DNA of 64,000 bases from Chitinophaga niabensis (GCA_017849435.1 JAFIGY010000002.1:728587-792586); one strand, 5' to 3'. Shown: positions 27,801 to 36,255, numbered from the stretch's first letter. The notes: generated by a model from the sequence alone, not told the origin. Made by a program: numbers and translations.

Positions 27801-27954
27801 GGTAGGAAGTCCGGACGTTCACTACCGGCGGGTCGATAGCGGGGAAGTCCCGCACGCCGAGGAAAGTAAAGCCCACAAGGCCGAAGATCACAATGATGAT
27901 GTTCATCACTATGGCTAGTACCGGTCGCTTGAGGGATATGGAAGGTAAACTCAT
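24829..27954 (-). CDS. RND (HAE1-type) efflux pump permease
   Basis: A 1041-residue inner-membrane drug/proton antiporter of the AcrB/MexB family. It has TM1 (PVLAIVMNIIIVIFGLVGFTFLGVRDFPAIDPPVV), the periplasmic porter domain, TM4 with the proton-relay GLVVDDGIVVTENI (the two adjacent Asp), TM10 with Lys in GLVTKNGILIVEFAN, and the signature FLPIIFLQGFVGRLFREFG. It exports hydrophobic or amphipathic compounds together with the membrane fusion protein and TolC partner encoded on either side. The specific substrate is unknown. Confidence 0.95.
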   Translation of the reverse strand: MSLPSISLKRPVLAIVMNIIIVIFGLVGFTFLGVRDFPAIDPPVVNVRTSYPGANSDIIETQITEPLEKAINGVAGIKNISSLSSQGSSNITVEFELGEDLEAAANDVRDKVSQAQRSLPDDLEAPPVVTKADANSDAIISMTVQSNTRNQLEITEYATNVLLEKLQTIPGVSAIQIWGEKKYAMRIWMDPARLSAYGLTPGDVQTALQKENVELPSGKIAGNATELTVRTFGRLDTEEEFNNLIIKNVNGAEIRLRDVGQAVLGPENEETQLKESGIPQIALALIPQPGSNYVAISEEFYKRYEHLKKDIPEDFSLNIAMDNTAFIKKSIHEVQETLIIALTLVILIVYLFFRDWLMAFRPIVDIPVSLIGAFFIMYICGFTINILTLLAIVLATGLVVDDGIVVTENIYKKIEAGLPRMRAAKEGSEEIFFAVIATSITLAFVFLPIIFLQGFVGRLFREFGIVVAGAVLISAFVSLTLTPVLNVKLARKTHKHSWFYEKTEPFFRWMENSYKSSLNAFMKVRLMAVAIILVCLGMIYFLFRTLQSELAPLEDRSYFRLSITAPEGTSYDAMDKYVNDLVQFLADSIPEKNVILSVTAPGFSGAGSVNTAFSFVTLPEPKDRTRSQKDIVNMVNRNMYRFPTGKVFALEQQTIQVGRRGGLPVSFVLENVNFEKLSKAIPRFMDEANSNPVFQGVDVDLKFNKPELRIRINRAKASELGVSVADISSTLQLALSNRRFGYFIRNGKQYQVMGQVFRKDRDDPVDLQSIYVRNNRGEAIQLDNVVTMEEETSPPVIYHYNRMKSATISAGLAPGKTIGDGIKAMYAIYDKLQKEKVMDDSFDTALSGSSRDYAESGSNTMFALVLALVLIYLVLAAQFESWIDPITIMLTVPLAFAGALLSLWLFGQTWNIFSQIGVIMLIGLVTKNGILIVEFANHMRDAGRGKSEAAVEGAVMRLRPILMTSLAMALGALPIAMSLGAASTSRIPLGIVIVGGIMFSLVLTLYVIPAMYSFFSIRKKNTEFESAVLKAPEAAASAAHA

Positions 27955-27970
27955 GTTGATCTTTTTAGGC

Positions 27971-29050
27971 CTATTGCACCTTGTTGTACCTGAAAGTTGA
28001 TCCCGGCTTCAGCTGCAGGATGCCGGTGGTGATAACGGTATCGCCTATCTCCAGGCCGCTGAGTATCTGCACATTGCTGGCGTTCCGGATACCGGTTTCC
28101 ACGTTTACGAATTTTGCCCGTCCGCTGTCTGCAACAATCACCTGTTTGTAACGGGTGCCGGGGATCACGGCCTGGGACGGGATCATGATCGCGTTCGGGT
28201 TATTTTTCAGCTGGATGGAAGTTCTGGCAAAAGAGCCGGGAAACAGCTTCCCGCCAGGATTCGGCACAATGGCGCGGATCTTTACGCTGCGGGTGGCCAG
28301 GTCGATCTTAGGATCGATGGCATAGATGCTGCCCTTGTATTTTTCGGTATCCCCTGCCACGGAAAATGTAACGGGGTCGCCTTTACGGATCACATTGCTG
28401 TATTTCTCCGGCGATGCAAAGTCGATCTTCAGCGGATCCAGCTGTTGCAGCGTAGCCATCACCGTAGTGGGACCTACAATGGCGCCTTCGCTCACGTTCC
28501 GGAAGCCCAGCGTGCCGCTGAAAGGAGCGCGGATCTCGGTTTTCTGAAGCTGCGCCTTGTTATATTCAATGTCCGCACCGTAAGCGCTGACCTGGTTGCT
28601 GGTGATATCCACATCCTGCTGGCTGATACCATTGATCTTGAGCAGTTGTTGTTGCCGGGTGAGGGTGGTTTGGGCGAGCTGGCGCTGAAGTTCCAGTTTC
28701 TGGAGCTGAGCCCTGATGTCGCCATCGTATAATTTGACCAGCAGAGTGCCTTTACTCACTTTGGTACCTTCCTTGAAGTAGATCTGAACGATCCTGCCGG
28801 TAAGCTCCGGCTTCAACTCCACTTCTTCATTGCTTTGCAGGGTACCGCTGGCTTCAATGATCTCGTCCAGCTTCACGGGTTTTACAACATAGGCATCTGC
28901 AAGGATCGGTTTACCGGGCCCCCGGCCGGCTGCCGGAGCCGGGCCCGTGGGCGCTTTCGGGTCTTTTTTGCTGCCGGACTGGCAGGAAAACAGCCCTGTG
29001 GCCGCCGGAATGGAAAATAAAAGAACAAATAATACACTCTTACTGCGCAT
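27971..29050 (-). CDS. RND efflux periplasmic adaptor (membrane fusion lipoprotein)
   Basis: A 359-residue HlyD/AcrA-type adaptor. The N-terminus carries a lipoprotein signal (MRSKSVLFVLLFSIPAATGLFSCQSG; the Cys after LFS is the expected acylation site), so it is anchored to a membrane on the periplasmic side. It has the biotinyl-lipoyl-like hairpin ends (GRIVQIYFKEGTKVSKGTLLVKLYD and APFSGTLGFRNVSEGAIVGPTTVMATLQQ) with a coiled coil between. Beta-barrel and membrane-proximal domains follow. ATG 29050 starts the signal. It is first in the operon, with a promoter about 90 bases upstream. Confidence 0.93.
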   Translation of the reverse strand: MRSKSVLFVLLFSIPAATGLFSCQSGSKKDPKAPTGPAPAAGRGPGKPILADAYVVKPVKLDEIIEASGTLQSNEEVELKPELTGRIVQIYFKEGTKVSKGTLLVKLYDGDIRAQLQKLELQRQLAQTTLTRQQQLLKINGISQQDVDITSNQVSAYGADIEYNKAQLQKTEIRAPFSGTLGFRNVSEGAIVGPTTVMATLQQLDPLKIDFASPEKYSNVIRKGDPVTFSVAGDTEKYKGSIYAIDPKIDLATRSVKIRAIVPNPGGKLFPGSFARTSIQLKNNPNAIMIPSQAVIPGTRYKQVIVADSGRAKFVNVETGIRNASNVQILSGLEIGDTVITTGILQLKPGSTFRYNKVQ

Positions 29051-29137
29051 GTGAAATAATATGATTTTGTGAACGCTTAAGCCGAGCTCCTTACATGACA
29101 ATACGTCTCCCGCAAGTTAGCGGAAATTGTAGCTGGA

Positions 29138-29145
29138 CAAATTTA
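29138..29145 (-). promoter_or_regulatory. Putative -7 box (TAAATTTG, minus strand) of the RND operon
   Basis: TAnnTTTG match on the minus strand with TTGG about 22 bases further upstream (29168-29171) as a possible -33 element. The predicted leader is about 80 nt. Confidence 0.4.
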
Positions 29146-29427
29146 ATAATTGGATGTTAAGCCTTCCCCAATCCGGTTTTAAATATGGTTAAGTGGCGGA
29201 ATAGCAGTTTGAATGGTCAACTTATCTGTCGTAACACTTAAATGGGACAACGCCATATATAATAGTATGAATGACATGAAAAAGGGCGTCATTTTCGTAC
29301 ATCCGACGAGAAGGGAAACAACCTTATATACCTGTAGAAATGAGTTCCACAGCGGATTTGAGCACAGCTGTACATTGGTATCCCACGTTAAAATTTAGTG
29401 ACCTCCTTGGCAATTCAATAAAAAGTA
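29146..29427. other. Gene-free stretch, nothing recognised
   Basis: Spacer between the divergent RND operon and acpP. The 61-residue open frame at 29213-29398 has no recognisable features. No hairpin with T tract was found. Confidence 0.5.
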
Positions 29428-29435
29428 TATTTTTG
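29428..29435 (+). promoter_or_regulatory. Putative -7 box (TATTTTTG) for acpP
   Basis: TAnnTTTG match 34 bases upstream of the acpP ATG, with TTGG (29407-29410) about 20 bases upstream as a -33 candidate. Confidence 0.5.
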
Positions 29436-29468
29436 CAGTCAAGTTTTAAACCAAAAACACTTAAAATT

Positions 29469-29705
29469 ATGTCAGACATTGCATCAAGAGTTAAAAAGAT
29501 CATTATTGACAAATTAGGCGTTGACGAAGCAGAGGTAACTCCTGAAGCCAGCTTCACCAACGACTTAGGTGCTGACTCTTTGGATACGGTAGAACTGATC
29601 ATGGAATTCGAAAAAGAATTCAACATCTCCATTCCTGACGAACAAGCAGAAACTATCACCACTGTTGGCCAGGCTGTCGCATACCTGGAAGAACACGTAA
29701 AATAA
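29469..29705 (+). CDS. acpP: Acyl carrier protein
   Basis: A 78-residue ACP that carries growing fatty-acyl chains on a phosphopantetheine arm. The attachment motif [20 protein letters not shown] gives Ser38 as the modified residue, and the helix II charge pattern is normal. The frame is open upstream, but ATG 29469 is the start that matches ACP N-termini ([17 protein letters not shown]) and lies after the promoter. It is followed by fabF after 23 bases, the common acpP-fabF arrangement. Confidence 0.97.
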   Translation: MSDIASRVKKIIIDKLGVDEAEVTPEASFTNDLGADSLDTVELIMEFEKEFNISIPDEQAETITTVGQAVAYLEEHVK

Positions 29706-29728
29706 TCCAACAAATCAGAACTGTTTTA

Positions 29729-30982
29729 ATGCAACCAAGACGAGTAGTCGTTACAGGTTTAGGCGCGCTGACACCGCTCGGCAATTCCGTGGAGGCCTAT
29801 TGGCAGGGATTGGCGAACGGTGTATCCGGCGCTGATTTTATCAAGCAGTTTGACGCTTCCAAATTCAAGACCCGCTTTGCTTGTGAGCTGAAAGACTTCG
29901 ATCCTGCCAATTACATGGATAAGAAGGATGCCCGCAAGATGGATCCCTTTACACAGACCGCAGTGATTGCAGCAGACCAGGCCGTGGCTGATGCCAGGGT
30001 GGACAGGGCTTCTGTGAATGTGGACCGGGTAGGGGTTATCTGGGGTACGGGCGTAGGGGGAATGATCAATTTCACCAACGAACTGAAGGAATTTCATGCC
30101 GGGGATGGAACGCCGCGTTTCAGCCCTTTTCTGATCACCCGTCTGATACTGGATATAGCCGCGGGGCATATATCCATGCGTCATGGGTTCAGGGGGCCGA
30201 ACTTTTCCGTTGTTTCTGCTTGTGCATCCGCCACCAATGCCATTATTGAGGCGATGTACACGATCCGTTACGGAAAGGCGGATATGATCATTACCGGAGG
30301 GTCCGAGAATATCATCAATGAGCCTTGTGTTGGCGGATTCAACGCCATGAAGGCCCTCAGCGAGCGGAACGACGACCCCAAAACGGCATCCAGGCCGTTT
30401 GATCTGGACAGGGACGGGTTTGTAATGGGAGAAGGCGCCGGAGCACTGGTGCTGGAGAGCTATGAACATGCCCTCGCCCGGGGAGCCCGGATCTATGCGG
30501 AGTTAGCCGGAGGCGGCGCTACCGCAGATGCGCATCATATCACGGCACCACACCCGGAAGGGCTGGGAGCATTCAATGTCATGAAACAGGCACTGAGCGA
30601 TGCCGGCCTGCAACCCGGAGACATTGACTACATCAATGTACACGGAACTTCCACCCCATTGGGCGATATTGCAGAAGTAAAAGCCATTCAGCAGGTATTC
30701 GGCGAGGCTGCCTACAAATTGAACATCAGTTCCACCAAATCCATGACCGGGCATTTGCTCGGCGCGGCCGGTGCGGTAGAATCCATCGCCAGTATCAAAA
30801 GTATACTGGAAGGTCTTGTTCCGCCAACAATCAATCACTTCACAGACGATCCTCAGCTGGATTCAAAGTTAAATTTTACCTTTAACGTAGCACAAAAACG
30901 AAAAGTAAGAGCAGCACTGAGCAATACCTTCGGGTTTGGCGGGCATAATGCCTCTGTTATTTTCAAAACATTTGTTCCTTGA
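29729..30982 (+). CDS. fabF: 3-oxoacyl-[acyl-carrier-protein] synthase II
   Basis: FabF elongates acyl-ACP by decarboxylative condensation with malonyl-ACP. The 417-residue protein shows the thiolase-fold Cys-His-His centre: nucleophile in VVSACASATNAI, His in NVHGTSTPLGDIAE, and His in STKSMTGHLLGAAGAVE. The C-terminal NTFGFGGHNASVIFK is also present. The start MQPRRVVVTGLGALTPLG is canonical. It is co-transcribed with acpP upstream and rnc downstream. Confidence 0.97.
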   Translation: MQPRRVVVTGLGALTPLGNSVEAYWQGLANGVSGADFIKQFDASKFKTRFACELKDFDPANYMDKKDARKMDPFTQTAVIAADQAVADARVDRASVNVDRVGVIWGTGVGGMINFTNELKEFHAGDGTPRFSPFLITRLILDIAAGHISMRHGFRGPNFSVVSACASATNAIIEAMYTIRYGKADMIITGGSENIINEPCVGGFNAMKALSERNDDPKTASRPFDLDRDGFVMGEGAGALVLESYEHALARGARIYAELAGGGATADAHHITAPHPEGLGAFNVMKQALSDAGLQPGDIDYINVHGTSTPLGDIAEVKAIQQVFGEAAYKLNISSTKSMTGHLLGAAGAVESIASIKSILEGLVPPTINHFTDDPQLDSKLNFTFNVAQKRKVRAALSNTFGFGGHNASVIFKTFVP

Positions 30983-30986
30983 TTGT

Positions 30987-31718
30987 GTGAAAATACTTCC
31001 AGGATTCGTATATAAACTCATCTACGGCAAAAGGCAACTGTACAAAGACCTTTACAATTTACTCGGGTTTCACCCGGGCAACCTGTCCTTGTACGAAGTA
31101 GCATTGAGCCATCGCTCCAGCAAGGAGAAATTCCTGGAGAGCAACGAGCGACTGGAATACCTTGGGGACGCCATCCTGGGCGCTATTATCGGCGACTATC
31201 TCTTCAAAAAATATCCTTACAAAACAGAAGGCTACCTTACTGAAATGCGCTCCAAGATCGTGAACCGGCAGCAGCTGAATGATATCGCGATCAAGATGGG
31301 ATTGCGCAAGCTGACGATCTACGATAAGTACAATTCTTTCCTCAAGATCAGCCAGATCTTCGGTAACACCCTGGAAGCCCTTGTGGGAGCAGTTTACCTG
31401 GATCGCGGATATAACCAGACCAAGCAATTCGTGCACAAACGCATCCTGGTGCCTTACATCGACCTGGAAGCACTGGAGACCGTGGAAATGAACCACAAGA
31501 ACAAGCTCTACGGCTGGGCCAACAAGCACGGCAAAACGCTGGAATTTGAACTGATCGAAGAGCAGATGGACAATGGCCGCCGCATCTTCACCGTAGGGGC
31601 CATGCTCAACGGCGAACTTATCTGTACCGGCAAAGCCTTCAATAAGAAAGACGCCAGCCAGATCGCGGCTTCTCAGGCCATAGAGTTGCTGGGCATTGGC
31701 ACGGATGATGCCAAATAA
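30987..31718 (+). CDS. rnc: Ribonuclease III
   Basis: RNase III cleaves double-stranded RNA in rRNA maturation and mRNA turnover. The catalytic domain has the signature ERLEYLGDAILGAIIGDYLF with the acidic active-site residues. A second acidic cluster sits in FGNTLEALVGAVYLDRGY. The C-terminal dsRNA-binding domain follows (YGWANKHGKTLEFELIEEQ, ending GTGKAFNKKDASQIAASQAIELL). The start is uncertain: the frame runs back into fabF (ATG at 30936 or 30948), while GTG 30987 begins four bases after the fabF stop and fits the family N-terminus better. Confidence 0.93.
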   Translation: MKILPGFVYKLIYGKRQLYKDLYNLLGFHPGNLSLYEVALSHRSSKEKFLESNERLEYLGDAILGAIIGDYLFKKYPYKTEGYLTEMRSKIVNRQQLNDIAIKMGLRKLTIYDKYNSFLKISQIFGNTLEALVGAVYLDRGYNQTKQFVHKRILVPYIDLEALETVEMNHKNKLYGWANKHGKTLEFELIEEQMDNGRRIFTVGAMLNGELICTGKAFNKKDASQIAASQAIELLGIGTDDAK

Positions 31719-31723
31719 CCCCT

Positions 31724-32326
31724 TTATTTAGACTTCACATCCAGCCGCAATATCGTTTTCAACCGCTCTACCGGCGTTTTGGAAGGATCCGTAATGTAAA
31801 TCTCGTGGTGTACGCCTGCTTCCTCCAGGTGATGCTGTTTCATGTATTCCAGCAGGCGGTGGATATTGGGGGTTTCATCATGATAAGATCCGATATGGAG
31901 AATCTGTACGGCGAGGGTGCCGGGCAGGTGTTCAAAGCAGAGTTCCGGCAAATGGGGGACGTTCTTGTTCCCGGCGAGGGCAACGGCTTGTTTGAAATCG
32001 TTCCGGGTAACGAAAGAGGGTAGCTGGATGAGGAGCTTCCAATGCCATTCTGCAACGGGCACCTCATTCACCTGCGCGCCGCTTTCCGTCCACCACAATC
32101 CTTCAAGGGAGGCTACCTTGAAATCCTTATCCTGCAGCTTGTTGATCTTTTTAATATTGTACGCGGCCGTGTACAGGGCTTTCACCTTTGCATGAAAAAG
32201 CCCGGCATTCGGATCGCCCGCTCCTTCAATGGTGATGTAGCTGGCGGCAGCGATGGTCACCAGCTCCGGAGCTGACTTGGCGCGGTAATAGTGTTTTTGC
32301 TCTTTGGCGAGATCGGTCTTTTGCAT
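31724..32326 (-). CDS. GyrI-like domain protein
   Basis: A 200-residue GyrI-like (SOUL/GyrI fold) small-molecule-binding protein. It starts MQKTDLAKEQKHYYRAKSAPELVTI and has the family segment ASYITIEGAGDPNAGLFHAKVKALYTAAYNIKK. EGLWW and WHWKLLIQLPSFVTR follow, with HIGSYHDETPNIHRLLEYMKQHHL near the end. These stand-alone proteins hydrolyse or bind small ligands in some cases; the ligand here is unknown. It lies 51 bases downstream of the WYL regulator gene on the same strand. It ends 5 bases from the convergent rnc stop. Confidence 0.85.
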   Translation of the reverse strand: MQKTDLAKEQKHYYRAKSAPELVTIAAASYITIEGAGDPNAGLFHAKVKALYTAAYNIKKINKLQDKDFKVASLEGLWWTESGAQVNEVPVAEWHWKLLIQLPSFVTRNDFKQAVALAGNKNVPHLPELCFEHLPGTLAVQILHIGSYHDETPNIHRLLEYMKQHHLEEAGVHHEIYITDPSKTPVERLKTILRLDVKSK

Positions 32327-32377
32327 ATGTTTCAGGTTATTTATGCAAAGGAAAGACCGGGAGATGACAACCTTATG

Positions 32378-33331
32378 TCAGCAGTGATGCGCAGATAATT
32401 CCCTGATCTGGGTTTGTATAACCACCTTCAGCTCCTCCGGTTCCACAATAGTAACGCGGTTGCCGAACATCAGCAGCCAGCGGGAAAAATAACCCAGATT
32501 ATTATACAGGAAGGTCATTTCCACATCATCTCCTTCTGTTCTTTCCTGCACCATGCCGTAATGATACTTCTGCTCCTGCAGATAGCGGGCCACATCGTGG
32601 GAGAACCGCACTTTCACGAGATTGGGATGGTCCGGGTCAGATTCAAATTCATGGGAGAGATATTGCTGCAGGGTCATCCGGGCGTTTTTATCGAAGGAGT
32701 GCTCGGTGAGGGAAAGGTTCTTGATCCGGTCCGCCCGGAAGTCCCTGTAATCCTGCCGGAGCCGGCAAAATCCAATAAGGTGCCAGCTGCTGTTCATGTG
32801 AAAGATCCCTATGGGCTCAATTTCCCGCCGCGTCACGGAGTCGTTGTAAAAAGAATAATACTCCAGCGCCAGCACCCGCTGCCGGGCGAGGGCATCCTGT
32901 ATATCTGTGAGAAAGCGGTTGGGGAATTGATCATCCGCTTTCCTGGTCCGCAGAACAGCAATATTCTCGTCCAGCGACTCCAGGAAATCCTTATCACCTC
33001 CCCGTAGTACGGCCCGGATCTTTTGCATGGCATTGCTGAACTGCTGCCGGTTGGAATGATCGCTGTGCTGTTCCATGAGTTTTTCGCCGGTGAGCAGGGC
33101 GGCTGCTTCCGAACGGTTGAACATGACGGGAGGCAGATGATAACCGTCTACAATGTAATACCCCGTTCCGGCCTCGGCGCCGATCGGAACGCCTGCTTCC
33201 ATCAAGGCTTTCACATCGCGGTATACGGTCCGGAGGCTAATCTCGAAACGGTCGGCAATTTCCTGGGCTTTCACAATTTTTTTGCCCTGAAGTTGTATGA
33301 GGATGGCTGTTAGCCGGTCGATGCGGTTCAT
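32378..33331 (-). CDS. WYL-domain transcriptional regulator (YafY family)
   Basis: A 317-residue regulator. It has an N-terminal HTH_11 helix-turn-helix (MNRIDRLTAILIQLQGKKIVKAQEIADRFEISLRTVYRDVKALMEAGVPIGAE), then a WYL ligand-sensing domain (VLALEYYSFYNDSVTRREIEPIGIFHMNSSWHLIGFCRLRQDYRDFRADRI). A WCX-type C-terminal domain follows. The ligand is unknown, but WYL proteins are often linked to DNA damage or nucleic-acid signals. The GyrI-like gene downstream is the likely co-transcribed partner and possibly the target. Confidence 0.9.
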   Translation of the reverse strand: MNRIDRLTAILIQLQGKKIVKAQEIADRFEISLRTVYRDVKALMEAGVPIGAEAGTGYYIVDGYHLPPVMFNRSEAAALLTGEKLMEQHSDHSNRQQFSNAMQKIRAVLRGGDKDFLESLDENIAVLRTRKADDQFPNRFLTDIQDALARQRVLALEYYSFYNDSVTRREIEPIGIFHMNSSWHLIGFCRLRQDYRDFRADRIKNLSLTEHSFDKNARMTLQQYLSHEFESDPDHPNLVKVRFSHDVARYLQEQKYHYGMVQERTEGDDVEMTFLYNNLGYFSRWLLMFGNRVTIVEPEELKVVIQTQIRELSAHHC

Positions 33332-33547
33332 GTACGCAAATGTACATTTTCCCGATCTCAGGGGGAGCAGGAAGGAAATTTTTCCCGTATTAAACTCCGG
33401 GGGAAAAAGAAGGTCAAATGACGTGACGATATTCTGTTCAGGTACAAAACGCAGAAAATCCAGGAAAAAGATGTTCCAACGCGCAAGCTTTCACAAAAGA
33501 TATCGTCTAACTTTTAAAATCCCGGAAAAAAACTGTTAAAGATATTT

Positions 33548-33647
33548 CGACCCTGCGCAAAGGGTCGTGAAGTGCTAGTTGCTGTTACAGCATATAGTTA
33601 GGTTAAATGGTAAAGCCTTGGCAATTCCTTGCCGGGGCTTCTTTTTT
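33548..33647 (+). ncRNA. Candidate small RNA downstream of cydB on the opposite strand
   Basis: The 314-base gap 33332-33645 holds no gene. Within it lie a hairpin (GACCC 33551-33555 with GGGTC, about 33564-33568) and, at the end, a 12-bp terminator stem with wobble pairs (33613-33640) followed by CTTTTTT. The T tract serves plus-strand transcripts, yet no plus-strand gene precedes it. No perfect TAnnTTTG box was found, so the 5' end is unknown. It could instead be a bidirectional end for cydAB. Confidence 0.25.
33613..33647 (+). terminator. Intrinsic terminator next to the cydB stop
   Basis: Stem AAGCCTTGGCAA / TTGCCGGGGCTT (two G-T pairs) with loop TTCC, then CTTTTTT on the plus strand. 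On the minus strand only TTTACC follows, so it works best for plus-strand RNA but may also stop cydAB transcripts. Confidence 0.65.
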
Positions 33648-34680
33648 AGTAGCTCATCTCATTCAGCTTCACTTTGCCCCGGAAAGTCCAGAACACGAAT
33701 ATGGTGTAGGAAAGCACCAGCGGTGTGCCAATAGCGGCTATCAATAGCATGATCTTCAACGATTTGGGAGATGATGCCGCTTTGTAGATGCTGATGTTAT
33801 AAGCAGGATCCAGTGTTGAAATGATGATGTTCGGGTAGAGGCCGATGGCAAACAGGATCAACAGGATGGAGGTGATGATGCTGGAGAACACGAATGCCGT
33901 GAAGTACCTGCGGCTGTCAATGCTCCGCTTGATGTTCAATACGGTCAATACCGCCAGCAGCGGCAGTGCGAAGAGCAGCGGATATTCCTTGAAAACGGCC
34001 GTCATATGCGGAATATAGATTAACGTACTCATGGAAGCAAGGATGAAGCAGAGGATGAAGAATTTGCTGCAGTTGTTCACGAGCACTGTGAGCTTGGCAT
34101 ACAGCCGGTTCTCTGTTTTCATCACGAGATAAATGGAGCCGTGCAGCATGAAGAGCGACAGGGTGGTAATGGAGATGAGCAGGGCGTAGGGGTTGAAGAA
34201 AGTGAGCAGGTCCCCCGTGAACTCGTGCTCCGCGTTGATGGGCAGCCCGTGGATGAGGTTGCCGAGGACGAGCCCGAGCAGCAGTGTGATGAGGGTGCTG
34301 GAGGCCATATAGCTGATATCCCATAATTTCCGCCACCAGGCCATCGGCTCCTTGCTGCGGAATTCGATGGAAATAGCCCTGAAAATAAGTGCGACCAGGA
34401 ACAGCATGAAAGGGATGTAGAAGGTAGAGAGGATTGTGCCGTATACCAGCGGGAACCCTGCGAACAGGGCGCCACCGGCTATTACAAGCCATACTTCATT
34501 CCCGTCCCATACCGGCCCGATAGCATTCAGCGCTTTTCTGCGGCTTTCTTCTTTGTTGAAGAAAAGATGCAGGCTGCCGGCGCCCAGGTCAAAGCCGTCC
34601 AGCACGCCATAGCCGGTGATAAGGCCGCCGATGACAAGGAACCAGAGTGTTGGGAGATCTAAACCGAGGATTGTTTCCAT
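33646..34680 (-). CDS. cydB: Cytochrome bd ubiquinol oxidase subunit II
   Basis: CydB is the second membrane subunit of the high-affinity bd-type quinol oxidase. The 344-residue protein has the N-terminal signature LPTLWFLVIGGLITGYGVLDGFDLGAGSLHLF. GPVWDGNEVWLVIAGGALFAGFPLVYGTI follows, then about eight membrane helices and the conserved EFRSKEPM. It follows cydA after 14 bases on the same strand. Bacteroidota use this oxidase at low oxygen. Confidence 0.96.
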   Translation of the reverse strand: METILGLDLPTLWFLVIGGLITGYGVLDGFDLGAGSLHLFFNKEESRRKALNAIGPVWDGNEVWLVIAGGALFAGFPLVYGTILSTFYIPFMLFLVALIFRAISIEFRSKEPMAWWRKLWDISYMASSTLITLLLGLVLGNLIHGLPINAEHEFTGDLLTFFNPYALLISITTLSLFMLHGSIYLVMKTENRLYAKLTVLVNNCSKFFILCFILASMSTLIYIPHMTAVFKEYPLLFALPLLAVLTVLNIKRSIDSRRYFTAFVFSSIITSILLILFAIGLYPNIIISTLDPAYNISIYKAASSPKSLKIMLLIAAIGTPLVLSYTIFVFWTFRGKVKLNEMSY

Positions 34681-34694
34681 ACTACAGATTTGAA

Positions 34695-36092
34695 TCAGGA
34701 ATGATGAGTGACAGGCAACTGACCGATGTTGCGTTTGGAATATTCGTCGCTTTGCTCTTCTTCATTGGTGGTGATGTCCGGACCATGTTTGATCTTTTTG
34801 TTCAGCAGGTACAGGAAAAGCACCAGCAGCAATGCATATACGAGCGTGAACAGGATCAGTGAGAACATTACCTGGTGCGCTTTCACATCTTTGCTCAGCG
34901 CATCCGAAGTACGGAGAAGACCGTACACCACCCAGGGCTGCCGGCCGGTTTCCGCCGCGTACCAGCCCGCCTGGTTCGCTATCTGTGGTAACAGAACCGC
35001 CAATACGAAAATGCGCATCAACCATCGCTGGGAGAAGAGCTTCTTCCGCCAGAGCAGGAAAACCGCCAGGAGCGAAAGCGCGATCAGCGTCATGCCAATG
35101 CCGATCATGATATGATAGGTCTGGAAAACGAAGTTCACTGCAGTGGGCTGCTCGTTTTTCGGGAATGCGTTCAGCCCGGTAACAGGTGCCTGAAAGCTGC
35201 CGTGGGTGAGGAAAGACAGTCCCCCCGGCACCCGGATCCCTGTTGTTTTCCCGGATTTCGCATCCACCCAGCCCAGCAGGTACATGTCCGCAACGGCCAG
35301 ACTGTCGTAATGCCCTTCCATCGCCGCCAGCTTTGCCGGCTGGTATTCGCTGACATATTCTGCGGAACGGTGACCGGAGAAAAGCTGCAGCAGCGCCGCC
35401 ACCACCGCCACGCTGAGCCCGACCCTGAACATCGCCTGTGCATGTGTTACGAAGCGGCGCTTGAGGATATACCAGGCGGCCACACTCATCACCAGGAAAG
35501 CGCCGGCCAGGAAAGCGCCGATCACCACATGAATGTAGCGGTCTACGGAGGAAGGGTTGAACACCATGGCCCAGAAATCTGTGATGATCGCGCGGGCCTC
35601 CAGGCCTTCGCCTTCAATAATATAGCCGGCAGGTGTTTGCTGCCAGGAGTTTGCTACTACGATCCAGAGTGCGGAGAACATAGAACCCAGTGCTACCATG
35701 ATGGTGGCGAAGAAGTGAACACCCTTGCTCACACGGTTCCAGCCGAACAGCAGTACCCCCAGGAACCCTGATTCCAGGGCAAAGGCGAAGATGCCTTCCG
35801 CCGCCAGCGCACTACCGAAGATGTCGCCTACATACCGCGAGTAGGTGGCCCAGTTAGTGCCGAACTCAAATTCCATCACAATACCGGTAGCTACCCCAAT
35901 CCCGAAGATTAATGCAAAGATGCGGATCCAGAAACGGGTGATGTCCTCATACATTTTTTTGCCTGTGCGCAGATACATCCCCTCCATGATCACCAGGCAA
36001 AGCCCGAGGCCAATGCTCAGCGGGGGATAGATATAGTGAAAGGCGATGGTGAAAGCGAACTGTATGCGGGCAAGTATCTCAACGGAGGGCAT
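34695..36092 (-). CDS. cydA: Cytochrome bd ubiquinol oxidase subunit I
   Basis: CydA carries the three hemes (b558, b595, d) and the quinol site of bd oxidase. The 465-residue protein begins [30 protein letters not shown], with the heme-ligand His. It has the [16 protein letters not shown] region that is diagnostic for CydA, and a short Q-loop. Length is near the usual 440-520. A -7 box and a CRP/FNR-type palindrome lie just upstream, suggesting oxygen or redox control. It forms an operon with cydB. Confidence 0.97.
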   Translation of the reverse strand: MPSVEILARIQFAFTIAFHYIYPPLSIGLGLCLVIMEGMYLRTGKKMYEDITRFWIRIFALIFGIGVATGIVMEFEFGTNWATYSRYVGDIFGSALAAEGIFAFALESGFLGVLLFGWNRVSKGVHFFATIMVALGSMFSALWIVVANSWQQTPAGYIIEGEGLEARAIITDFWAMVFNPSSVDRYIHVVIGAFLAGAFLVMSVAAWYILKRRFVTHAQAMFRVGLSVAVVAALLQLFSGHRSAEYVSEYQPAKLAAMEGHYDSLAVADMYLLGWVDAKSGKTTGIRVPGGLSFLTHGSFQAPVTGLNAFPKNEQPTAVNFVFQTYHIMIGIGMTLIALSLLAVFLLWRKKLFSQRWLMRIFVLAVLLPQIANQAGWYAAETGRQPWVVYGLLRTSDALSKDVKAHQVMFSLILFTLVYALLLVLFLYLLNKKIKHGPDITTNEEEQSDEYSKRNIGQLPVTHHS

Positions 36093-36121
36093 GATGATAT
36101 GGAGTTTAGTGGATCATGATA

Positions 36122-36129
36122 CAAAGGTA
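36122..36129 (-). promoter_or_regulatory. Putative -7 box (TACCTTTG, minus strand) for cydAB
   Basis: Perfect TAnnTTTG match on the minus strand, 30 bases upstream of the cydA ATG. The predicted start site is near 36116. Confidence 0.55.
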
Positions 36130-36150
36130 CCGTGTCGTGGTCATTGAACG

Positions 36151-36168
36151 GACTGACGTTGATCAGTC
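36151..36168. promoter_or_regulatory. CRP/FNR-type palindrome upstream of cydAB
   Basis: Inverted repeat GACTGA-N6-TCAGTC, containing the TGA-N6-TCA spacing of CRP/FNR-superfamily sites. Its centre (36159.5) is about 43 bases upstream of the predicted cydA start site, a typical class II activator position. A degenerate copy (CTGATGTTAGTCAT, 36177-36190) follows. The regulator is not in the window. Confidence 0.5.
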
Positions 36169-36255
36169 GGCCACCCTGATGTTAGTCATAGCACCTTTGT
36201 GTAATAACCAATATTTAACATCATCCGGCTACCCGGGGTTTTATATTTGACCGCC

